Shown piece by piece: positions 25,164-32,223 of a stretch of DNA of 64,000 nt (position 1 is its first letter; every line of letters begins with the position of its first letter). Source of the DNA: SW4 sp042466115 (GTDB lineage Bacteria; Pseudomonadota; Alphaproteobacteria; Rhodobacterales; Rhodobacteraceae); the NCBI RefSeq assembly GCF_042466115.1, contig NZ_JAXHBQ010000001.1, positions 248,001-312,000 on the forward strand. Reading direction: 5' to 3'. Position numbers and translations under genes: made by a program. Under the pieces are notes generated by a model. That model saw only the letters and a program-made list of their open reading frames with translations. It had not been told where the DNA came from and made no database searches.

Positions 25164-27356
25164 TCAGCCGACCTTCTTGACCGCTTCGTTTTTTGCGCTT
25201 TCCAGTGCGGCAAAGGCGGCGTTCAGACTGACCTCCAGATCCTGATCCAGACGGGCAATCCCTGTGGCATCGGGGCTGTCACGCAGTGTTTGGGCGGTGG
25301 TGGCCAGATATGCCAGACCCAAGGTTGCGGTTGCCCCTTTGAGGGTATGCAGCGCGTGATCATAGGCGGGGCTGCCCTGCGCGGCACCTTTGACATCCGT
25401 GACCAAGCCAGCGCCATCGCGCGCAAGGTTTTCCAGCATGTCATGAAACAGATCCGGCCCAAGGTCCGACAGCATGGGCGCGAATTGGTCCATGTCCAGC
25501 AGCGCGCTGCCGGCCTTGGCGGGCGTGCCAACGCTGCCAGGATCGGCGGCGCGCACATGTTTGGCAAGGATCGCGGCGATTTTCTTGCGCGTGACTGGTT
25601 TGGCAACGAATTCGTCCATCCCCGCATCAAGACAGCGCTGCCGGTCCTGGGCAAAGGCGTTTGCCGTCAACCCGATCACCGGCAGCGTAAAGCCGCGTTC
25701 GCGCAAGGCTTTCGTGGCCTCAATTCCGTCCATGACGGGCATTTGCTGGTCCATGATGACCAGATCAAACGCGCCGAATTCCAGGGCTTGCAGCGCCAGT
25801 TCACCGTTCGCCGCAGTCGTGACGGTCGCGCCAAAGCTTTCCAGCAAGGCAGTGGCGACCTCGCTGTTGATGGCGTTGTCTTCGGCCAGCAGGATATGTG
25901 CTTCAATGCCCGTGTCGTGCGGCGTTTGCGCAAGGGCCCGCGCGTGTTGTGCGGGCGCATCGCCCAGCACCTCGACGGGAATGTCGAACCAGAAGGTGCT
26001 GCCCTGGCCGGGGGCACTGTCCACACCGATCTGCCCGCCCATGCCGGTGACGATCCGTTTGGAAATCGCAAGTCCCAGCCCCGTGCCACCAAAGCTGCGC
26101 GAGGTCGCGTTGCCGATCTGGCTAAAGTTCTGGAACAGCTTGTGCTGGTCCGCGACCGCGATCCCGACACCGCTGTCTTGCACTTCAAAGCGCAGCAATG
26201 TGCCGTCTTGCAGGGTTGCACGCAGTTGGATGCCGCCTTCGGGCGTAAACTTGATCGCATTGCCGATCAGGTTCAGCAGTACCTGGCGCAGGCGCACATC
26301 GTCCGTCGACACAATGATCGGTGGCAAATCAATGGCAAAGGCCAGTTGGGCATCGTCAAGGCGGTGCTGAAACACATCGGCCAGAAGATCGGCCAGTTCC
26401 GGCAGGGACACCGGCAAATTGCTATAGGTCACACCATTGGCGTCAAGGTTCGAATAATCCAGAATATCATTGATCACATCCAGCAAAATATGGCCCGACC
26501 GGCGGATTGTCTGGGCGCGGCGCGCCTGCGTCGGCGCAAGATCGGTATCCATCAAAAGGTCGGCCGCACCGATGATCCCGTTCAGGGGTGTGCGGATTTC
26601 ATGGCTCATCATCGCAAGAAACAGCGACTTTGCCTCGCTTGCGGCCTGCGCCAGCTTGGCGGTTTCGGAATTGCGTTGGGAAAGGTCGCGCAGCTGTCGC
26701 TGGGTTTGGGAAATCGTGCGCAATTGCTTGAATTGCAAGGTAATCGTTGCGGCAAACAACAGGGCTGTGATGGCAACAACTGTGGCAAGGCGTTGATAGT
26801 CCGCCAACAATTGTGCGCGATCGCGGGTGCGGGCGACGCTCAGGCGTCGGTTGGTGGCAATGACCAATGCATTGCTTTGCGTCTGGATTGCGCGGGCATC
26901 ACGTAAAAGACCGGGAAGGGCCGCAGTGAAGACGGCATCGTCGGCGGCAAGCGCGTCGATGGTTTGCGCCAGCGAAAGAATGTCCCGTCGCACCTTGTCG
27001 GCACCGCTTTGCAGGTCGGCTGATCCCTGGAAGGGTTCGGCAAACACCCCCGCCGACAACAGCGTCACACGGCTATACAACAGATCAAAGTTCATCCGCA
27101 CAGCGCCAAGGGTTGCGGCATCGGGTTGGGATCGCGCAACCAGGATCGCATCCACAAGGCGCGATGCCTCGCGGTGGGTCTGGAATACCGCCCACATCGC
27201 ATCTTCGCGCACGCTTTGCGAGACATCCTGCTGTTTGTCACGCAAGCTCAGGAACAGATAGACCGTGGCGGCGATCATGATCACGCCGAGGATGATCAAC
27301 GTCGCCGTTACCCAGCCGATCGACCGAGGGATCAGTTTTCGCAGGATCGCACCCAC
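25164..27356 (-). CDS. hybrid sensor histidine kinase (HK-REC-HPt)
   Basis: The 730-residue inner-membrane kinase has a transmembrane helix near residues 10-32, a periplasmic helical sensor to about 190, a second helix, then the HisKA domain with M-S-H-E-I-R-T-P-L-N-G near 250. ATPase boxes N-A-I-K-F-T and G-T-G-L-G-L-A follow. A receiver domain has phospho-acceptor aspartate in V-I-M-D-Q-Q-M-P near 533, and a C-terminal HPt has H-T-L-K-G-A near 669. It can therefore autophosphorylate and relay to an external regulator. GTG 27356 is used, one base after the stop of the upstream exported gene. The HD-GYP regulator in the same operon is the probable partner. Confidence 0.9.
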   Translation of the reverse strand: MGAILRKLIPRSIGWVTATLIILGVIMIAATVYLFLSLRDKQQDVSQSVREDAMWAVFQTHREASRLVDAILVARSQPDAATLGAVRMNFDLLYSRVTLLSAGVFAEPFQGSADLQSGADKVRRDILSLAQTIDALAADDAVFTAALPGLLRDARAIQTQSNALVIATNRRLSVARTRDRAQLLADYQRLATVVAITALLFAATITLQFKQLRTISQTQRQLRDLSQRNSETAKLAQAASEAKSLFLAMMSHEIRTPLNGIIGAADLLMDTDLAPTQARRAQTIRRSGHILLDVINDILDYSNLDANGVTYSNLPVSLPELADLLADVFQHRLDDAQLAFAIDLPPIIVSTDDVRLRQVLLNLIGNAIKFTPEGGIQLRATLQDGTLLRFEVQDSGVGIAVADQHKLFQNFSQIGNATSRSFGGTGLGLAISKRIVTGMGGQIGVDSAPGQGSTFWFDIPVEVLGDAPAQHARALAQTPHDTGIEAHILLAEDNAINSEVATALLESFGATVTTAANGELALQALEFGAFDLVIMDQQMPVMDGIEATKALRERGFTLPVIGLTANAFAQDRQRCLDAGMDEFVAKPVTRKKIAAILAKHVRAADPGSVGTPAKAGSALLDMDQFAPMLSDLGPDLFHDMLENLARDGAGLVTDVKGAAQGSPAYDHALHTLKGATATLGLAYLATTAQTLRDSPDATGIARLDQDLEVSLNAAFAALESAKNEAVKKVG

Positions 27357-27357
27357 A

Positions 27358-27855
27358 TTACCCCTGCACGTCGATGCGGGTGATTTGCCAGACCGAGCGA
27401 CCAAAATACACTTCGTTAAACAGGTCGGGCACTTCGTCAAACGGATAGATCAGGAACAGCGGGCCCTTGTCGCGCACCGACATCAGGTTGCCGTCCAGAT
27501 GGGTGGCGAACACCACATCAAAGTCGCGCAGGTCTTGTGCTGGCACCTCGGCTGCGTAGTCATTCAGGGCGACCACTTGCAATGTGTCACCGGTCGCACC
27601 GACAGCATCCAGAATGGCCGCGCCCAGGGGGCCGCTGAACGTATGGGGTTCGCCAAACCATGGCGTGTTTGTCACCGTGTCGCGTTGCGCCAGATCAGCC
27701 AGCATCGCCTGATCAAACTGCGCGATGCCATCGCCGTTGGTGTGGGCAATCTGGCCCGTGACGGTCAGAACAACCGGGCCAGTGGGCATTGACAGGGTGT
27801 CGGCATTGGCCAGCCCTGCAAACATGATCATCGCGAGCGTTGTAAAAAATTTCAT
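27358..27855 (-). CDS. exported molybdopterin-oxidoreductase-fold protein lacking the cysteine ligand
   Basis: The 165-residue protein has a short Sec signal (about 1-18, A-N-A) and a body resembling the oxidoreductase molybdopterin-binding (YedY/sulfite-oxidase-like) fold: H-T-F-S-G-P-L-G-A-A-I-L-D-A-V-G-A, N-D-Y-A-A-E-V-P and G-P-L-F-L-I-Y-P-F-D near the C-terminus. There is no cysteine anywhere in the protein, so the molybdenum-ligand residue of catalytic members is absent. It lies between the kinase and its presumed regulator, so it most likely acts as a periplasmic sensing partner. Fold assignment is from pattern only. Confidence 0.75.
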   Translation of the reverse strand: MKFFTTLAMIMFAGLANADTLSMPTGPVVLTVTGQIAHTNGDGIAQFDQAMLADLAQRDTVTNTPWFGEPHTFSGPLGAAILDAVGATGDTLQVVALNDYAAEVPAQDLRDFDVVFATHLDGNLMSVRDKGPLFLIYPFDEVPDLFNEVYFGRSVWQITRIDVQG

Positions 27856-27870
27856 GACAGTCCTTCAGGG

Positions 27871-28917
27871 TCAGGCGACGTCAGTTGAACTGGACGCCGG
27901 TTGGTAAATCTTGCGAATGTCGTCGATCCCCGCACAAAAGGCCGCGACACAGTCAGGATCAAAGTGTTTACCCGATTGGGTTAAGATTTCGTTGTAAGCC
28001 GCATCAAAAGACCACGCCGGTTTATAGGTCCGCTCGGAGCACAGGGCGTCAAACACATCGGCCACCGCCGCGATCCGGCCGGGCAGGGGGATATCGTCGC
28101 CCGCAAGCCCGCCGCCATAGCCGCTGCCATCCCATTTTTCGTGGTGATAAAGCGCAATTTCGTGCGCCATGCGGATCAATTCGCTTTCGCCGTCCTGCAG
28201 GATGCGCGCACCGATATCAGTGTGTGTTTCGATTTCCTTGCGTTCGGCGGGCGTCAACGCGCCGGGCTTGTTCAAGACCGCATCGCTGATGCCGATCTTG
28301 CCCGTGTCATGCAGGGGCGTGGCCAGATAAAGCGTGCGGCAATAGGCGCGGCTTAGCCCCAACTCGCGCGCGATGACCTTGGCAACCGAGGCCACGCGTG
28401 AAATATGTTCGCCCGTCGATCCATCGCGCGTTTCAATGGCACGCGACAGCCGCCAGATCAGTTCTTCCTCGCGCGCGACCAGCTTTTGCGTGGCTTTTTG
28501 CACTTCGTAGTCAAGATGTTTGGCGCGGTCCATCAGGGCCAGCTGCGCCTCGCGCAGGGCCAGCAGGTTCTTGGCCCGCACGCGCAGTTCTTCGGGGTCA
28601 AAGGGTTTGTTCAGGAAATCTGTCGCCCCTGATTTCACCGCCTCAAGGCGCAGATCACGGTCATTGTCCGCCGTCAGCATGATGATTGGCACGACTTGAT
28701 ACTGCACCATCGCGCGCAGTTTTTTCAGGCATTCGATGCCGTTCATTTCATCCATGCGGTAATCGACCAGCACCAGATCAAAGGTGGTTTCAGCGCAGCG
28801 ATCCAGCGCTGCCTGCGCGCTTTGGAAGGCTTCGACATCATAGGTTGCGTGGCGCGACAGCACCGCGCGGATCACGTTCAGACTGATACGTTCGTCGTCG
28901 ATGATGCAAATGCGCAT
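27871..28917 (-). CDS. response regulator with HD-GYP c-di-GMP phosphodiesterase domain
   Basis: The 348-residue protein has a receiver domain (residues 3-120) with phospho-acceptor D52 in L-V-D-Y-R-M, followed by a coiled linker and an HD-GYP domain. The metal and substrate motifs are intact: H-D-T-G-K-I-G-I, H-T-D-I-G-A-R-I-L, A-L-Y-H-H-E-K-W-D-G-S-G-Y and D-V-F-D-A-L. It should degrade cyclic di-GMP. ATG 28917 begins the first receiver strand directly. The operon order (this gene, Moco-fold protein, hybrid kinase) points to one signalling pathway. Confidence 0.92.
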   Translation of the reverse strand: MRICIIDDERISLNVIRAVLSRHATYDVEAFQSAQAALDRCAETTFDLVLVDYRMDEMNGIECLKKLRAMVQYQVVPIIMLTADNDRDLRLEAVKSGATDFLNKPFDPEELRVRAKNLLALREAQLALMDRAKHLDYEVQKATQKLVAREEELIWRLSRAIETRDGSTGEHISRVASVAKVIARELGLSRAYCRTLYLATPLHDTGKIGISDAVLNKPGALTPAERKEIETHTDIGARILQDGESELIRMAHEIALYHHEKWDGSGYGGGLAGDDIPLPGRIAAVADVFDALCSERTYKPAWSFDAAYNEILTQSGKHFDPDCVAAFCAGIDDIRKIYQPASSSTDVA

Positions 28918-29013
28918 GGCTAACCCCGTGTGACACCTCACACTGGTTTAGGTCAGGTCACACCCATCATGTAAGCCCCTAAGAAGATAGAATTTTAATT
29001 GAAATGCGCGGGT

Positions 29014-30153
29014 CTAGCGGAGCGCCGCCAGCACATCACGGGTTGCGCGCCCTGTCACATCCATCCCCTGACGGCGTTGGAAATCGCTGATCGCGGCTTC
29101 GGTTTTCGCACCGATTACACCGTCGATCGTGCCGATGTCATAGCCGCGCGCGGCCAGCGCACGCTGCATCGCCAGCCTGTCGTCGCGCGTCAGCCCGTTG
29201 GCATCGGGTGGAAAGCTGCCGCGCAAGGGGCCCGCACCGCCGATCCGGTCAGCCAGATGCCCGACACCAAGCGCATATAGATCGGAATTGTTATAGGTTT
29301 TCAGCACGTCGAAATTGCGCGTCACCGTGAAACTGACACCGCCCGCCTGTGGCTGGATCGTGCGCCCGGATGGCCCGCCCGTGCCAGCCTCGGCCCCCCA
29401 TGGCAGTCCTGTGCGCCAGCCGTTGCGCGCCAGATAGCTGGCCGTCGAGGCCAGCGCATCGGCGGGGTCGTCGCCCCAGATGTCGCGCCGCCCGTCACCG
29501 GTGAAATCCACCGCAAAGGATTGATAGGACGTGGGAATAAACTGCGTATGACCCATGGCGCCTGCCCAGCTTCCGGTCAGGCGGGAAGGGGTCGTGTCGC
29601 CGTTTTCAAGGATGCGCAGGGCGGCAATCAGCTGCGATTCGTAAAACGCGCCGCGCCGCCCGTCATAGGCAAGGGTCGCCGTGGCGGACACCACGGGAAT
29701 CTGGCCGCGTTTTTCGCCAAACTGGCTTTCCATTCCCCAGATCGCCGCGACGATCAGCGCATCCACACCGTAACGCGATTCAATCGCCGACAGGGTGCTG
29801 GCGTGGCGGGCAAAGGCGGCGCGCCCCTTGCTGATGCGTTCGTCCGAGGTGGCGATGGACAGGTATTCTTCAAGGGTGCGGCGCGTCTGGATCTGGGTGC
29901 CATCGCGGGTGATCACACCGGGCAGGTAGCCCGCATTGGCAAAGGCCGCGTCCAGCGTGGCGGCCGAAATGCCGGCACTGCGCGCGCGCGGCCGGAATGC
30001 CGCGACCCAGCGGGTAAAACCATCGTTTGGCACGGGGCGCAGATCGGCTGGCAATCCGTTGGTGCTGACCCGCTGGATGGCCGGGGCGGCGGTGCAGGCC
30101 GCCAACCCGAAAGCGCCTGATGCGGCAAGAAAGACACGTCGATTGAGTTTCAT
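29014..30153 (-). CDS. lytic murein transglycosylase, MltB type with peptidoglycan-binding domain
   Basis: The 379-residue lipoprotein has a signal peptide with lipobox L-A-A-C at residues 17-20. The catalytic domain carries the glutamate in I-W-G-M-E-S-Q-F-G near residue 145 and the conserved Y-D-G-R-R, T-Q-F-I-P-T-S-Y segments of MltB. A C-terminal peptidoglycan-binding helix bundle (Y-D-I-G-T-I-D-G-V-I-G-A-K-T-E-A-A-I-S-D-F-Q) occupies residues 320-379. It cleaves glycan strands to 1,6-anhydro ends at the outer membrane. It is a single gene, and the sulfotransferase-like gene upstream on the same strand ends 38 bp before it. Confidence 0.9.
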   Translation of the reverse strand: MKLNRRVFLAASGAFGLAACTAAPAIQRVSTNGLPADLRPVPNDGFTRWVAAFRPRARSAGISAATLDAAFANAGYLPGVITRDGTQIQTRRTLEEYLSIATSDERISKGRAAFARHASTLSAIESRYGVDALIVAAIWGMESQFGEKRGQIPVVSATATLAYDGRRGAFYESQLIAALRILENGDTTPSRLTGSWAGAMGHTQFIPTSYQSFAVDFTGDGRRDIWGDDPADALASTASYLARNGWRTGLPWGAEAGTGGPSGRTIQPQAGGVSFTVTRNFDVLKTYNNSDLYALGVGHLADRIGGAGPLRGSFPPDANGLTRDDRLAMQRALAARGYDIGTIDGVIGAKTEAAISDFQRRQGMDVTGRATRDVLAALR

Positions 30154-30190
30154 ACCGCCACCTTAACCCGCCCTTGATACAATACCACCG

Positions 30191-30787
30191 CTATCGCCGC
30201 CCCGCCGCATGGACGCGAAATTCATCGGCGCATTTTCGCTGGAATTTGGCGTGGGTCGCCTCCGACAGCTCCAATGGCATCCGCGGTGAGACATTCATCT
30301 GTGGCAGGGCAATCTCGACGCCCAGACGATCCTCAAGATAGGCAATCAACTGATCCTGTTGTTCGTATTGGAACAGATGGTTCACGCCAATCTCGCCCTC
30401 TTTATCAAGCAGGAACTTGGCCTGACTGCCGACCTGCGCAAAGGGCGGCTTGGCGCCTTTCATATAGGCCTGCACGAAATCATCGAAACTGATGTCGCGG
30501 GTGCTGTTCTTGTGACCAATCAGATCATCGCGGTGGCGATAGCGATACCAGCTGCCCAGCCAGTCGACGGGTTCGCGCACCACGGCAAGGGTTTCCATCT
30601 CCTGACCACCGGCCTGCTTGAAATAGGGGTGAAGGAATCGCCGGTAGCGGTAAACGGGCGCGTGTTTCAAAAGCGGCGGATCGCGCATGACCATCGACGC
30701 CTTTGGCGACAATGCCCGTTCCAGCGCGGTCGTTCCGGTCTTGGGAACCGCCAGCATCACCAGCTTTTCGCTCCAGAAAACAAGCAT
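30191..30787 (-). CDS. sulfotransferase-like protein
   Basis: The 198-residue protein has the PAPS 5'-phosphosulfate loop (P-K-T-G-T-T-A-L at residues 15-22) and a plausible 3'-phosphate site (R-E-P-V-D-W-L-G-S-W-Y-R-Y-R). Those features define the sulfotransferase fold. Homologues in roseobacters are often labelled gamma-glutamyl kinase, a name the motifs do not support. It is short for the family, so substrate recognition may be simplified. The acceptor is unknown. Confidence 0.7.
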   Translation of the reverse strand: MLVFWSEKLVMLAVPKTGTTALERALSPKASMVMRDPPLLKHAPVYRYRRFLHPYFKQAGGQEMETLAVVREPVDWLGSWYRYRHRDDLIGHKNSTRDISFDDFVQAYMKGAKPPFAQVGSQAKFLLDKEGEIGVNHLFQYEQQDQLIAYLEDRLGVEIALPQMNVSPRMPLELSEATHAKFQRKCADEFRVHAAGRR

Positions 30788-30889
30788 TTAACACTACTCC
30801 TTGGCGTTGAGCCATTTCACCGCGTCTTTGTAAACTACTCCTTAACCACTTGGGGAAAAAGTGGGGTCAGGAAAGATTTATCTTGAAAT

Positions 30890-30904
30890 GTTCTCATTTT
30901 GGTC
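30890..30904 (+). promoter_or_regulatory. imperfect LexA-like site (GTTC-N7-GGTC)
   Basis: GTTC (30890-30893), seven bases and GGTC (30901-30904) lie upstream of recA. It differs by one base from the GTTC-N7-GATC variant reported for Rhodobacter. It may be a second, weaker LexA half-pair. Confidence 0.35.
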
Positions 30905-30913
30905 CCATCAACG

Positions 30914-30928
30914 GAACAAGAGGTGAAC
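30914..30928 (-). promoter_or_regulatory. LexA SOS box (GTTC-N7-GTTC) of recA
   Basis: On the forward strand GAAC-AAGAGGT-GAAC, that is GTTC-N7-GTTC on the reverse strand. This is an exact match to the alphaproteobacterial direct-repeat LexA box, placed 65 bp before the recA start. Confidence 0.85.
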
Positions 30929-30992
30929 AACAGCAGTGATTGCAGCCCACAGATTGCAGATTTGGGGCGCGCATGGAATAAGGACAAAACAC

Positions 30993-32087
30993 ATGGCAAC
31001 GGCAGAACTTCTCAGCATGACCGACAAGAAATCAGCGGACAAACAAAAGGCGCTCGACAGTGCCCTGGCCCAGATCGAACGGCAGTTCGGCAAAGGCTCG
31101 ATCATGAAACTGGGCGGGGACAATGTGCTCGCCGATATTGAATCGACATCGACCGGCTCGCTGGGCCTTGATATCGCCCTTGGCATTGGTGGCATCCCCA
31201 AGGGGCGGATCGTTGAAATCTACGGGCCGGAATCATCGGGGAAAACCACCCTGACCCTGCATTGCGTGGCCGAAGAACAGAAAAAGGGCGGGGTTTGCGC
31301 CTTTGTTGACGCCGAACACGCGCTGGACCCGCAATATGCCCGCAAGCTTGGCGTCAATCTGGACGAACTCCTGATCTCGCAGCCCGATACGGGCGAACAG
31401 GCGCTGGAAATCGTTGACACGCTGGTGCGTTCGGGTGCCGTCAGCATGATCGTCGTTGACTCGGTCGCCGCGCTGACACCCAAGTCCGAACTTGAAGGCG
31501 ATATGGGTGACAGCAGCGTGGGCGTCCATGCCCGTCTGATGTCACAGGCCATGCGCAAGCTGACAGGTTCAATCCACCGCACCAATTGCACGGTGGTGTT
31601 CATCAACCAGATCCGCATGAAGATCGGCGTGATGTTCGGCAGCCCCGAAACCACCACGGGCGGCAATGCGCTGAAATTCTATTCTTCCGTGCGTCTGGAC
31701 ATCCGCCGCATCGGTGCCCTGAAAGACCGTGACGAGGTTGTCGGCAACGCCACCCGCGTCAAAGTCGTGAAAAACAAGGTCGCGCCGCCCTTCAAGCAGG
31801 TAGAATTCGACATCATGTATGGCGAAGGCATTTCCAAGACCGGCGAACTTCTTGATCTGGGCGTCAAGGCGGGGATCGTCGAAAAGTCCGGCGCGTGGTT
31901 CTCGTATGGCGATGAACGGATCGGGCAGGGGCGTGAAAACTCCAAGGTGTTTCTCAAGGATAACCCGGGCATCGCCATGGAGATCGAGGACAAGATCCGC
32001 GCCGCCCACGGCCTTGATTTCGAGATGGAACCGGGCGAGGCGAAAGCTGCCAACGACAGCGATGATGACGCGCTGATCGACGGGTAA
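30993..32087 (+). CDS. recA: recombinase A
   Basis: The 364-residue RecA drives strand exchange and LexA self-cleavage. The Walker A G-P-E-S-S-G-K-T-T is near residue 77, and the M-K-I-G-V-M-F-G-S-P-E-T-T-T-G-G-N-A-L-K-F-Y stretch forms loop L2 and its flanks. The acidic C-terminus (D-D-D-A-L-I-D-G) is typical. ATG 30993 begins M-A-T-A-E-L-L, some 20 residues before the conserved core; ATG 31018 inside is a weaker alternative. Expression is expected to be SOS-induced through the exact LexA box just upstream. Confidence 0.97.
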   Translation: MATAELLSMTDKKSADKQKALDSALAQIERQFGKGSIMKLGGDNVLADIESTSTGSLGLDIALGIGGIPKGRIVEIYGPESSGKTTLTLHCVAEEQKKGGVCAFVDAEHALDPQYARKLGVNLDELLISQPDTGEQALEIVDTLVRSGAVSMIVVDSVAALTPKSELEGDMGDSSVGVHARLMSQAMRKLTGSIHRTNCTVVFINQIRMKIGVMFGSPETTTGGNALKFYSSVRLDIRRIGALKDRDEVVGNATRVKVVKNKVAPPFKQVEFDIMYGEGISKTGELLDLGVKAGIVEKSGAWFSYGDERIGQGRENSKVFLKDNPGIAMEIEDKIRAAHGLDFEMEPGEAKAANDSDDDALIDG

Positions 32088-32115
32088 TCCACCACATTCA
32101 CAATGTCCAACGACA

Positions 32116-32142
32116 GGGGCGCAGCACAGGCTGCGCCCTTTT
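32116..32142 (+). terminator. intrinsic terminator after recA
   Basis: A 9-bp perfect stem, GGGCGCAGC (32117-32125) and GCTGCGCCC (32130-32138), with loop ACAG, followed by TTTT. Confidence 0.92.
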
Positions 32143-32223
32143 CGCATGTCCCATTTTTAACAGACTGTGGACACTGCCTTGGGGCAGGGCTATTTCAGGC
32201 GCAACCAACCAAAAGAGTGCGCC

